Positions 17,090 through 26,263 of a stretch of DNA of 64,000 nucleotides are shown one piece after another. The translations under genes were made by a program, and so were the position numbers. Each line of letters opens with the position of its first letter. The stretch's first letter is position 1. The stretch is taken from positions 1 to 64,000 of the forward strand of contig DASCOT010000213.1 of assembly GCA_036012155.1 (NCBI GenBank), in the 5' to 3' direction. The DNA comes from DASCOT01 sp036012155 (GTDB lineage Bacteria; Acidobacteriota; UBA890; WLXD01). A model generated the notes under the pieces. It had not been told where the DNA came from. It saw nothing but the letters and a program-made list of their open reading frames with translations, and did no database searches.

Positions 17090-20000
17090 ATGGGCGTGGA
17101 CGTTTCTCGAAGGCGGCTCTTCCAGGTGGGCGCGGCGGCAATCGCGACCACCGCGTTCGGCTTTGATCTGCGCCCCGCACACGCTGCGGTTCGCCAACTC
17201 AAGATCGCGCGCACCACACAGACTCACAGCGTCTGCCCCTACTGCGCCGTCGGCTGCAGCGTGGTAATTCACACGCTTGGCGATCGGGCCGACAACGTGA
17301 AACCGACGGTGGTGCACGTCGAGGGTGACCCCGACAGCCCGATCAACCGCGGCACACTTTGCCCCAAGGGCATCAGCCTGAAGGACTACGTCAACAACGA
17401 CCGCAGGCTCGAACGGCCTCTGGTTCGCGCCCCGGGTGCCTCCGATTTCGAGCCCATATCTTGGGAGGAAGCTCTCGATCGCATGGCGCGCCGCATAAAG
17501 GACACCCGTGACGCGGGGTTCGAGGAACGCGACGCACAGGGCCGTACGGTCAACCGCCTGACGAACCTGGCGCTGATCGGCGGCTGCACCGACACCAACG
17601 AGGTCAACTACCTGCTCGGCAAGCTGCGCTTCGGCCTCGGGATCCTGCCCTACGAGAACCAGGCGCGATTGTGACACGGCCCCACGGTGGCCAGTCTGGC
17701 CGCCACGTTCGGTCGCGGGGCAATGACCAACGGCTGGACGGACGTCGCCAATGCCGATGTGGTCCTCGTCATGGGGGGCAATCCGGCCGAGAATCACCCG
17801 GTGGGCTTCCGCTTCGTCATGCAGGCGAAGAGGGAGCGCAACGCCAAGCTGGTGTGTATCGACCCGCGCTTCAACCGTACGGCGGCAGTATCCGATGAGT
17901 ACGTTCCGATCCGTGCCGGTAGCGACATCGCCTTCCTCGGCGGTCTCATCAACTATGCGCTGAGCAACGACCGCTTCCATCAGGAGTACGTCGCCCAACA
18001 CACCAACGCGGCCTTCGTCATCGGTGACGGCTTCGGCTTCGAGGACGGCCACTTTTCCGGCTGGGACGCCGAGCGTGGCGCCTACGACAAGTCGACGTGG
18101 AGCTACGAGCTCGACGGGCGCGGCCACGCTCGCGTCGATCCGACTCTGCAGCACCCACGTTGCGTATTCCAGCTCATGGCACGCCACTACGAGCGCTACA
18201 CCCCGGACGTGGTGGCGTCGATCAGCGGGTGCAGCGCGGAGGCGTTCGAGCGCGCCGCCGAGGTGATCACGTCATCCGGTCGGGCCGGACGCTCCGGCAC
18301 CGTCCTGTACGCCCTCGGCTGGACCCAGCACAGCCACTCGGTGCAGCTGATCCACTGCGCTGCGATGTTGCAACTGTTGCTGGGCAACATCGGCATGCCG
18401 GGCGGTGGGGTCAATGCCCAGCGGGGCCACTCCAACATCCAGGGCGCCACCGACATGGGAGCCTGGAACATGCTGCCCGGCTACCTGAAGGTGCCCAAGG
18501 CTCCCCAGACATCCCTGGCCGAGTACAACGCCGCCAACTCGCCGCGCGCTCTACGACCGAACTCGATGAACTACTGGGGCAGCACACCGCGCTTCATGAC
18601 CAGCCTGCTGAAGGCCTACTACGGCGGCAACGCCGAGGCATCGAACGATTTCGGGTACGACTGGCTCCCGAAGATCGACGAGAACGCCAACCACAGCTGG
18701 GGACAGATCTTCGATCGCATGAACGAAGGCGAGATGGAGGGGCTGATCTCTTTCGGGATGAATCCGGTAGCCAACGGACCCAATACCCCGAAGATGATCT
18801 CGGCGCTCGGCAAGCTGAAGTGGATGATCGTAGTCGAGAACTTCGAGACCGAGACAGCTGCCTTCTGGAAGGCACAGGACCTAGCTGGTGAGTACTACCC
18901 AGGCGCAGAGAGCCCCGAGGACATCGACACCGAGGTCTTCCTGCTGCCGGCTGGCTGCTTCGCCGAGAAAGACGGTACCTTCGTCAACTCGTCTCGCTGG
19001 CTGCAGTGGAAGGACGCTGCCCTGCCACCACCGGGCGACGCCAAGAACGACCAGGAGATCATCGCCAGGCTGTTCCTGAAGCTCCGTGAGCTGTATCGAC
19101 AGGAGGGCGGCACCGCGCCAGATCCGCTGCTGAACATCGCCTGGGATTACGGCAATGCCGTATCCCCTTCGCTGACCGAGGTAGCCAAGGAGGTCAGCGG
19201 CCGATCGATCGGCGATGCGCGGCAGGTTGGCGGCTTCGGCGACCTCCGCGCCGACGGATCATCGCTCTGCGGCAACTGGCTCTACTCTGGCTCGTTCACC
19301 GAGGCCGGCAACATGATGGACCGACGCGGCCAGGAAGACCCCACCGGACTCGGGCTGTTCGCCGACTACGCCTGGAGCTGGCCGGCCAACCGCCGTGTGC
19401 TCTACAACCGCGCTTCGGCCGACGCCGACGGCCAGCCCTGGGATGCGACGCGCGCGCCGATCCGCTGGGACGACGGCCGCTATCTGGGAGACGTCGCCGA
19501 CTACGCGGCGAGCGCCCCGCCGGACCAATACGGCTCGTTCATCATGCTCGCCGAGGGAGTGGCGAAGCTGTTCGCGCCCGACTTCGTGGAAGGGCCCTTC
19601 CCCGAGCACTACGAGCCCGCCGAGTCGCCCGTCGACAACCTGTTACATCCCTCGGTGAACAGCAATCCGATGGCGACCATCATGCGTGGGGAGCTCGATC
19701 CGCTGGGCACGGTCGACGAGTATCCCTACGTGGCGGTGACCTTCCGGCTCACCGAGCACTTCCACTACTGGACCAAGCACGTGTCCGCGACCTCGCAGCT
19801 ACAGACGAGCTTCTTCGTCGAGGTTCCGGAGGAGCTGGCCCGTGAAAAGGACATCTCCAACGGAGACCTGGTCGCTGTGACCGCCGCCCGCGGCCGTGTG
19901 GAGGGGCCGGCGTTGGTCACCAAGCGGCTACGCGCCCTGCACGTCGACGATCGGCCCGTCTACCAGCTGGGGATTCCCATCCACTGGGGTTTCGTCGGCA

Positions 20001-20104
20001 GAGTTCGGGGACCGCTGGTCAACAACCTGACACCGTCGGTGCTCGATCCCAACTCCGGTACGCCCGAATACAAGGGGTTCCTGGTGAACCTGGAGAAGCT
20101 CTGA
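17090..20104 (+). CDS. fdnG: Formate dehydrogenase-N/O catalytic subunit, selenoprotein
   Basis: Catalytic subunit of a respiratory, membrane-anchored formate dehydrogenase facing the periplasm: formate to CO2 on Mo-bisPGD with a [4Fe-4S] cluster. The start at 17090 gives a Tat signal (SRRRLFQ) followed by a hydrophobic stretch and AHA cleavage site. CPYCAVGC begins the cluster-binding domain. The frame contains TGA at 17672-17674 (codon 195), exactly at the conserved selenocysteine in the motif NQAR-x-Sec-HGPTVASL. The downstream frame is intact for a further 809 codons and ends in the usual molybdopterin dinucleotide-binding domain (SNGDLVAVTAARG). Total 1004 residues, near the length of E. 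coli FdnG. A SECIS hairpin follows the TGA directly. The selenocysteine genes (selA, selB, selC, selD) are not in this window and must be elsewhere. Followed after four bases by the beta subunit. Confidence 0.96.
17672..17704 (+). promoter_or_regulatory. Bacterial SECIS element for Sec195 of FdnG
   Basis: The UGA at 17672-17674 is followed by a hairpin with a seven-pair stem, 17686-17692 (GGTGGCC) against 17698-17704 (GGCCGCC), all paired with one G-U. The five-base loop AGTCT carries the GU that SelB recognises in bacterial SECIS loops, and the UGA-to-stem distance is the usual one. It therefore directs selenocysteine insertion and not termination. Confidence 0.9.
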
Positions 20105-20108
20105 GCTC

Positions 20109-20906
20109 ATGGTCGAGATCGTCGCCAAGCTGATCGACACCACGACCTGCATCGGCTGCAAGGCCTGCGAGGCCGCCTGTCAGCAGTGGAACGATCAGGG
20201 GACGACGTACGGCACGTTCGACGGCACCTATCAGACGATGCCCGAAGTTCGCCACGACTTCTGGAACTTGATCAAGTTCAAGGAGGTCGAGCACGAGGAC
20301 AGCACCCTCGACTGGATCTTCTCCAAGTACCAGTGCATGCACTGTGTCGAACCAGGGTGTATGGACGTTTGCCCCGTCCCGGGGGCGATCTTCCGGCACG
20401 ACGACGGCATCGTCGATTTCGACAACAACCTCTGTATCGGCTGCGGCTACTGCATCGCCGGCTGCCCGTTCGACATACCACGGCTGTCACCGGTAACTCA
20501 GAAGGTCTACAAGTGCACCCTGTGCTCCGACCGCACCTCCGTGGGCCTGGAGCCCGCCTGCGTCAAGGCGTGCCCGACCAGCTGCCTGACGTTCGGTACG
20601 CGAGACGACCTTCTGCGGGTAGCCGAGACGCGCGCCGAAGATCTCCGCGGCGCCGGGCACCAGAATGCCGGCGTCTACAACCCTCTGGGCGTGGGCGGAA
20701 CCAACGTGCTGTACGTCCTCAAGGACGCCGAGCAGCCGCAGACCTACGGCCTTCCGGCTGACCCGGCGGTGCACTGGACGGTGAAGCTCTGGAAGGGGCC
20801 GGTGAAATGGCTCGGCAATCTGGTCTTCTTCGGCGCGATCTTGGGGGTGCTGCTGCACTACGTCCGCGTCGGGCCCCTCGGGCAAGAGCACGGGGGTGAA
20901 GCGTGA
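20109..20906 (+). CDS. fdnH: Formate dehydrogenase iron-sulfur beta subunit
   Basis: Electron-transfer subunit of 265 residues carrying four [4Fe-4S] clusters between FdnG and the cytochrome b subunit. Cluster motifs appear as CIGCKACEAAC, CMHCVEPGCMDVCP, CIGCGYCIAGCP, and the CTLC/CVKACP pair. A single C-terminal transmembrane helix (NLVFFGAILGVLLHY, near residue 245) anchors it in the membrane, as in FdnH. It begins four bases after fdnG and its stop overlaps the fdnI start (GTGA). Confidence 0.95.
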   Translation: MVEIVAKLIDTTTCIGCKACEAACQQWNDQGTTYGTFDGTYQTMPEVRHDFWNLIKFKEVEHEDSTLDWIFSKYQCMHCVEPGCMDVCPVPGAIFRHDDGIVDFDNNLCIGCGYCIAGCPFDIPRLSPVTQKVYKCTLCSDRTSVGLEPACVKACPTSCLTFGTRDDLLRVAETRAEDLRGAGHQNAGVYNPLGVGGTNVLYVLKDAEQPQTYGLPADPAVHWTVKLWKGPVKWLGNLVFFGAILGVLLHYVRVGPLGQEHGGEA

Positions 20907-21529
20907 GCTCGCCCCCCTCCGATGGGTACGTGGAGCGTTTTTCGTTCCGCGAGCGCGTCGTTCACTGGGCGGTCGCCATCAGCTTCGTCTACGTCACGGC
21001 GACGGGGCTATCGTTGTGGAGCCACAAGCTGCTCTGGCTGTCGACGATCTTCGGTGGCGGTGAGGCGACGCGCTGGGGGCACCCCTGGGGCGGCGTGGCG
21101 TTTGCCGTGATCCTCGGCGTGATGTTCGTGAGCTGGGCGCGCCAAATGCGCGTCGACGACGACGACCGTCGCTGGCTGCGCCGGGCGCATCGATACGCCA
21201 GCAACGATACCGCCGGCATGCCCGAGTCCGGGCGCTTTCACGGCGGGCAGAAGATGCTGTTCTGGGCCCAGACACTGGCGGCGCTCGCGCTCCTCGGCAG
21301 CGGTCTGGTGATGTGGTTTGCCGGCACCGCCCCACGCGGGCTCGCCTTCGCCGCGTTGCTGATCCATCCGATCGCCGCGGTAGTAGCGATCGGCGGCATC
21401 ATCCTGCACGTCTACATGGCCGTCGCCGCAATCCCGGGCTCCTTGCGCGCCATGACCCGGGGCTCGGTGAGCGCCCACTGGGCGGCGGCGCATCACGCCA
21501 AGTGGTACGCGAAGATCTCGGGCCGCTGA
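20903..21529 (+). CDS. fdnI: Formate dehydrogenase cytochrome b556 gamma subunit
   Basis: Di-heme membrane subunit of 208 residues passing electrons from the iron-sulfur subunit to quinone. Four hydrophobic helices are visible (for example VVHWAVAISFVYVTATGLS and LAALALLGSGLVMWFAG), with candidate heme histidines in VVHWAV, in HPIAAV and in ILHVYMA. The GTG start at 20903 sits in a GTGA overlap with fdnH. It completes the FdnGHI complex. Confidence 0.93.
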   Translation: MSSPPSDGYVERFSFRERVVHWAVAISFVYVTATGLSLWSHKLLWLSTIFGGGEATRWGHPWGGVAFAVILGVMFVSWARQMRVDDDDRRWLRRAHRYASNDTAGMPESGRFHGGQKMLFWAQTLAALALLGSGLVMWFAGTAPRGLAFAALLIHPIAAVVAIGGIILHVYMAVAAIPGSLRAMTRGSVSAHWAAAHHAKWYAKISGR

Positions 21530-22275
21530 GCATCACGGACTCGGCGCAGCCGGATTTCCCCACGCTGTGCTCGCACCGCGCAGCCCGGGCGTTGACGCTG
21601 GCTTCCCGCCTCCCGGCATCTCGCGAGGCGCTGATGTTCTGCAGCCGGATCGCCGAGCTTCAGGCCCACGTCTCGCCAACGGAACCGCTGGCGTCACGGC
21701 GGGACCTCATCGATCTGGTGGCGCAGATCGCTCCCGCGCCGCTGCGGGCCGCCGCCGAGGAGCTCGACGACGCTACCTGCCGGGCAGCGATGAGCGACTA
21801 CCGCTCAGGTGCCGATACCGAGTCGCCCCGTAGCTTCTTTGCTCGTGTGCTGCTCGCACCGGAAGTCGCCAGCGATGCCGTGAGCGAGCCGGGTACAGCC
21901 GCCGCCCATGGCGCGCCCGATACCTGTCCCCGCTGCGACCACGCCGCCCAGGTCGGCTGCCTGCGAACCAGCGGCGACGGCACCTCGCTCAGCCTGGTCT
22001 GCTCGCTCTGCCTTGCGGAGTGGGCCTACGTCCGCGATCGCTGCCCCGCCTGCCGCTCCTCCGACGACCGTCAGCTGGAATGGTATCGGAGCGAAGATCT
22101 GCCTTGGCTGCAGGTCCGCGCCTGCATCGAGTGCCAGCGATACCTGAACGTGGTCAGCCACGCCATCGAGCCGCTCGCCGTCGCCGACATCGACGAGATC
22201 GCCGCGCTACCGCTCGACGTGTGGGCCCGGGAGCACGGCTATACCAAGCTACGCCCGAACCTCGTCGGTATCTGA
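21502..22275 (+). CDS. fdhE: Formate dehydrogenase accessory protein FdhE
   Basis: Cytoplasmic maturation factor of about 257 residues needed for active membrane formate dehydrogenases. Four CxxC motifs (CPRC, CSLC, CPAC, CIEC) form the rubredoxin-like metal site, and the C-terminus (DIDEIAALPLDVWAREHGY) is typical of FdhE. The start is uncertain. No ATG lies near the homology start; GTG at 21502 would overlap fdnI by 28 bases, and a CTG at 21526 would form a CTGA overlap with the fdnI stop. Its position right after fdnGHI supports the call. Confidence 0.88.
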   Translation: MVREDLGPLSITDSAQPDFPTLCSHRAARALTLASRLPASREALMFCSRIAELQAHVSPTEPLASRRDLIDLVAQIAPAPLRAAAEELDDATCRAAMSDYRSGADTESPRSFFARVLLAPEVASDAVSEPGTAAAHGAPDTCPRCDHAAQVGCLRTSGDGTSLSLVCSLCLAEWAYVRDRCPACRSSDDRQLEWYRSEDLPWLQVRACIECQRYLNVVSHAIEPLAVADIDEIAALPLDVWAREHGYTKLRPNLVGI

Positions 22276-22314
22276 GCCGGCGGAGCTACTCTCCCGGCGG
22301 ACGATACTTGGGAA

Positions 22315-23496
22315 CTAGAGCACGAGGCGCTCGGCGTGTGGACGGGCGCAGTGAATCGTTGCCAGCTCCGCACCGTATCCGCCAACGTTCAGCAGGGCCA
22401 GAATGTCCCCTTCGTGGACTTCTGGCAGTCGCATCTCGTCGGCGAACACGTCGCGCGCCTCATTGATGTGGCCCGCCACCGTATAGGTCTCGGTTGCTGG
22501 CGCGTCAGCGGCTCGACAAACAACGATCTCCTGGGGCTCCCGATACAGGTAGGGAATTCCGCAGGCGTTGTAGCCACCGTCCACACCGACGAACCTGACG
22601 CCGCGCCGCTCGTCGACACCCACTACCTCGACCAGAAATATGCCGGAATCGCGTGCCAGGAAATCGCCCGGCTCGCACATGATGCGCACCCCGAGGGACC
22701 CGAAGCTCTTGGAGATCAGGGCCGCGTACGCGCCGAGGTCAACTCCGACTGCAGACGCCACTCCCGGAACGCCGATACCACCGCCGACGTTGACATATTC
22801 CAGATCCGTGAGCCGCGTCGCAACGTCACCGACCACCTGGACCGCCTGACGGAACTCATCGAGCTTTTCCTGCAGCCAGCCTGAGCCGATGTGGAAGTGC
22901 AGCCCTCGCACCTGCAGCCCCTCGGCGGCGGCGATCGCCAGCGCCTCGTCCAGTTGCTCCGGATAGATGCCGAACTTCGAGGGCCAGGTCCCGGCCGCCG
23001 TTGTGCGCGTCGAGTAGGTTCCTACACCCGGGTTGAGCCGCAGACCGATCGACCTGCCGGGTGCCCGCGCGCCGACGTTGCGGATCGCGCTCATCGAGTC
23101 GAGGTTCAAGATCACCGGATGGGCGAGGATTCGCTCCAGGTCGCGCGAGCTGAGGTTCGTTCCCGTGTAGGAGATGTCTTCCGCCTCCCAGCCGGCCGCC
23201 AGCGCCATATCCATCTCATTCGGCGAACACACGTCGACACCCACGCCCGTCTCGCGCATGCGGGCGACGATGTCCGGGTGGCGATTGCACTTGAGCGCGT
23301 AGAGCAGCTGGTGGCGCACACCGGCGTAATCCAGAGCCTGCCGCAGCCGGCCCAGGTTGGCCTCCATGCGAGCGCTGTCGTACACGTACAGCGGTGTGCC
23401 GTGGGCGCGCGCCAGCTCGGTGGCGTCGTGCCCTGCGATCGTCATGCGACCGTCGCGGGCCTCAAGCCCATCACGTGTCCACCAGGGAGTTGGCAT
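22315..23496 (-). CDS. PLP-dependent decarboxylase of the LysA/ornithine decarboxylase fold
   Basis: Fold-type III decarboxylase of 393 residues. The PLP lysine is in YALKCN, with HFHIGSGW and GGGIG phosphate-binding motifs, and CSPNEM as in LysA. Two substrate-site elements differ from diaminopimelate decarboxylase: EPGR is EPGD here, and the HIGSQ motif is HIGSG. It may therefore act on another amino acid rather than meso-diaminopimelate. The ATG at 23496 begins the family similarity. A class I aminotransferase gene lies 96 bases upstream in the same direction, hinting at one amino acid pathway. Its stop is 39 bases from the convergent fdhE stop. Confidence 0.82.
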   Translation of the reverse strand: MPTPWWTRDGLEARDGRMTIAGHDATELARAHGTPLYVYDSARMEANLGRLRQALDYAGVRHQLLYALKCNRHPDIVARMRETGVGVDVCSPNEMDMALAAGWEAEDISYTGTNLSSRDLERILAHPVILNLDSMSAIRNVGARAPGRSIGLRLNPGVGTYSTRTTAAGTWPSKFGIYPEQLDEALAIAAAEGLQVRGLHFHIGSGWLQEKLDEFRQAVQVVGDVATRLTDLEYVNVGGGIGVPGVASAVGVDLGAYAALISKSFGSLGVRIMCEPGDFLARDSGIFLVEVVGVDERRGVRFVGVDGGYNACGIPYLYREPQEIVVCRAADAPATETYTVAGHINEARDVFADEMRLPEVHEGDILALLNVGGYGAELATIHCARPHAERLVL

Positions 23497-23592
23497 AGCC
23501 GAAAGCTCGCAGACGCGTGGCGTCCGTGCAACCACCACCCTCGGCGCAGAGGAACCCTTTCGCACCGCGCAGCGGCAGGTCAACCGAGGGAA

Positions 23593-24702
23593 CTAGAGCC
23601 CTCCGATCACCGTGTCGATGCGACCGAGACCGGTGACCAGCTGCTCTGACTCGCCGCCGATCCCGATGCGCAGGTGACCGTCCATGCCAAAGCAGTCGCC
23701 GGCAATCACCAGCAGGCCCTGCTCGTCGCGCAACCGAGTCACCAGCTCAGTCGAGTTCATATCGAGGTCGTAGCGTACGAACCCCATGCCGCCCGACTGC
23801 GGAGGCACGAAGTGGAACTGGCCGCCATGCCCATCGACCCACGCCTGGAAGATGGCCAGATTCTCGCGCAGCAGGGTCCGGTTACGCTCGAAGATCTGCT
23901 CGCGGCGCGGCGACGTCAGGGCCATCTGCGCGATGTGATCGCTCATCACGGCTGAAGCGATCGTCGTGTAGTCATGCCTGGCCCAGGAGTCGGCGATCAT
24001 CTGATGCGACCCCACCAGCCAGCCGATACGTAGACCCGGAAGGGCGTAGGCTTTCGACAGGCCGCCGTTGACGACGACCTTGTCATAGGAGCCCCAGAAC
24101 GTCGGGGTCTCGGCATCCGTGAGCTCGGCGCCGCGATAGATCTCGTCGACGTATACCCAGGCGTCGACGTCGGCGGCGAGGTCGATGATGGTCTGCATCG
24201 CATCGGGGGCAAGCACCGCTCCGGTGGGGTTGTTCGGGTTGCAGAGGGCAATCATCTTGGTGCGCGGTGAGATTGCGTCGCGCAGCTCATCGAGATCGGG
24301 CCCCCAGGCGAGCTCCTCGCGCAGGTGAAACGGCCGCACGTCCACTCCGAAGGAGTGGGCGATGCCACGAAGCTGCAGGTAGTTGGGCACCATCAGCGCC
24401 ACCTCGTCGCCCGGCTCCAGCAGGTTCCAGGCAGCAACGAAGTTGGCCTCGGCCGAGCCGGTGGTCACCAGAACGTTGTCGGCGTCGGCGCCACCATACA
24501 GGTCGCTTATCGACTCGCGCAGCGGGATCGATCCGTTGGTCTGACCGTAACCCAGACGCACCCGCGCCACCTCGGCGATCTCGTCCGGCGTCAGCAACTC
24601 CTCGAGGGTGTATGGATGCACGCCGCTCTCGGTGAGGTTGATCTCGACGAGGTTCTCCCAAAGTGACTGCACTCTCTCGAGCTCGAATGTCTCGACCTTC
24701 AT
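23593..24702 (-). CDS. Class I/II PLP aminotransferase
   Basis: Aspartate-aminotransferase-fold enzyme of 369 residues. CNPNNPTGAVL binds cofactor and substrate, the YVDEIY aspartate contacts the pyridine nitrogen, the Schiff-base lysine is in GGLSKAYALPGLRIGW, and the C-terminal arginine is in LRIGIGG. The N-terminal third is short, as in the group annotated generically as class I/II aminotransferases. It precedes the PLP decarboxylase gene; substrate unknown. The gene starts 30 bases after the end of the PQQ-like propeller gene. Confidence 0.87.
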   Translation of the reverse strand: MKVETFELERVQSLWENLVEINLTESGVHPYTLEELLTPDEIAEVARVRLGYGQTNGSIPLRESISDLYGGADADNVLVTTGSAEANFVAAWNLLEPGDEVALMVPNYLQLRGIAHSFGVDVRPFHLREELAWGPDLDELRDAISPRTKMIALCNPNNPTGAVLAPDAMQTIIDLAADVDAWVYVDEIYRGAELTDAETPTFWGSYDKVVVNGGLSKAYALPGLRIGWLVGSHQMIADSWARHDYTTIASAVMSDHIAQMALTSPRREQIFERNRTLLRENLAIFQAWVDGHGGQFHFVPPQSGGMGFVRYDLDMNSTELVTRLRDEQGLLVIAGDCFGMDGHLRIGIGGESEQLVTGLGRIDTVIGGL

Positions 24703-24732
24703 CAGGAAACTCCGATTGCCGGGCTGGAACAG

Positions 24733-26205
24733 CTAGTGTCGGAAGGCATAGAGGGTCTCACGGGTTCGCAGGTAGATGTGTCCGTCGGAGATCGCCGGCG
24801 TACCGTACGCCAGGTCATCGAGGTCGCTGATCTTCAGAACGTCGAGTTTGGGGCCTGGCTTCAAGACCGCAACCTTGCCAAGCTCGCTGACCATGTAGAT
24901 CTTGCCGTCTCCCGCCACTGGCGAGGCGTAGAACTTGTCCACGGCGCCCGGGATGCGCCCCTGGTCGAGACGCTCGCCGGTATCGGGATTGAGAATCGTC
25001 ACGATGCCACCGTCGTTGATCATGTACAGCAGGCCTTCGTACAACAACGGCGAGGGCAACTGCGGCACGGCGCGGCTGTAAATCCAGAGGAAGCTCCGTG
25101 CGGTCATGTCACCGCTACCGCCGAGACGGATCGCGAACATGCCGTTGGTCATTGCCATCGAGTTGCGAAAGTACTCCCAGTCACGTTGATCTAGCGTCCC
25201 ATCGCGATCGAGATCACTCATGCCGAAGCGGCGTTTTGCTCTCCCCTCGGGCAGCTCCTCGGGCTTCAGCAACCCGTCGGCATCGGCATCACTGAGTGTC
25301 AGCGCCTCCTCGAACGACCCCACGTCCATGGTGTTTCCAGGGTCGTTGAGCGGGGAGCCGTAGCCGTTCACGTAGACCACCCCGTCGCCGACCACGGGCA
25401 CCGATTTCATCTCGTGGATCATGCCGCGCACCCACCAGAGCCGCTCACCCGTCTGTACGGAGTAGCCACTCAGCAGAAACGATCCGACCACCACCAGCTG
25501 CGTCTCGCCTTCAGGCGACGTCCAGATGATCGGGGTCGCATGCGAGCTCGCCGCCTCGGGGCGATCAACACGCCATTGCTCGCGACCGGTCGCGGCCTCC
25601 ACCGCCAGCAGGTACGAGCGCGTTCGCTGGTCGCACACCAGCAGTATCGTCCCCTCGTGCACAATCGGCGAAGCCCCCATGCCGTAGAGGTTGTCGAAGG
25701 GGCCGAGCGGCAGCCGCCAGAGCTCGTTGCCATCCAGGTCGTAGGCCAGTAGGCCGTAATCGGGGAAGAAGACCACGACACGCTCACCATCGATCGCCGG
25801 GCTGGGGGCCGCCGGATTGTTTCGCGAATCGAGCTTCTCGGCTCGTGGTCGCGGAGCCTGGCGCCGCCAGAGGACGCGCCCCGTGACTCGATCGACGGCA
25901 AGCGTCCACAGTTGCCCCTGCTCGAAGGCGGTTACGAAGATGCGCTCCGCCGACAATACCGGCGACGAATGGCCCGGCGGCAACGGCGTCTTCCACAGCA
26001 GGTGCTTGTCGCCCTCGAAGCTGATCGGCAGGGCCGACGTCTCGGCGATCCCGGAGCCGTTGGGGCCACGAAAGCGTGACCAGTCGGCAGCCGGCGCTGG
26101 CTCGCTCGACGGTGGCGCCGCAGAGCTCTGAGCGCCCCGCACCGGCCCCACCGCCGAAAGCACGACCAGCAGCGCGCCCACACCGGCGATCGAGCACACC
26201 TGCAT
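24733..26205 (-). CDS. Secreted PQQ-like beta-propeller protein with EF-hand insert
   Basis: Exported protein of about 490 residues. A signal peptide (LLVVLSAVGPVRGA) is followed by WSRFRGPNGSGIAE, the usual opening of planctomycete/acidobacterial PQQ-like propeller proteins, then repeated blades of the type VTGRVLWRRQ, DLDGNELWRLP and AATGREQWRV. Between blades, around residues 300-340, lie two calcium-binding EF-hand loops (DADADGLLKPEE and DLDRDGTLDQRD). Function is unknown; no dehydrogenase active-site motif is seen, so calling it a quinoprotein enzyme would be unsafe. A TTG 66 bases upstream (26271), overlapping the previous gene, is an alternative start. Confidence 0.8.
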   Translation of the reverse strand: MQVCSIAGVGALLVVLSAVGPVRGAQSSAAPPSSEPAPAADWSRFRGPNGSGIAETSALPISFEGDKHLLWKTPLPPGHSSPVLSAERIFVTAFEQGQLWTLAVDRVTGRVLWRRQAPRPRAEKLDSRNNPAAPSPAIDGERVVVFFPDYGLLAYDLDGNELWRLPLGPFDNLYGMGASPIVHEGTILLVCDQRTRSYLLAVEAATGREQWRVDRPEAASSHATPIIWTSPEGETQLVVVGSFLLSGYSVQTGERLWWVRGMIHEMKSVPVVGDGVVYVNGYGSPLNDPGNTMDVGSFEEALTLSDADADGLLKPEELPEGRAKRRFGMSDLDRDGTLDQRDWEYFRNSMAMTNGMFAIRLGGSGDMTARSFLWIYSRAVPQLPSPLLYEGLLYMINDGGIVTILNPDTGERLDQGRIPGAVDKFYASPVAGDGKIYMVSELGKVAVLKPGPKLDVLKISDLDDLAYGTPAISDGHIYLRTRETLYAFRH

Positions 26206-26263
26206 CGCGCAACGCCGGTCGCTGGCTCGGGCTCTACTCGCCCGCCGGCGCCGGCCGCTTGTT

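Noticed and set aside
17090..17674. Short stand-alone truncated formate dehydrogenase ending at TGA
   Set aside because: The TGA is the conserved Sec codon, the frame continues for over 800 codons and a SECIS hairpin follows; it is one gene.
16787..18187. Minus-strand open frame of 466 codons across the xylA-fdnG junction
   Set aside because: Spans two well-supported genes on the other strand and shows no domain.
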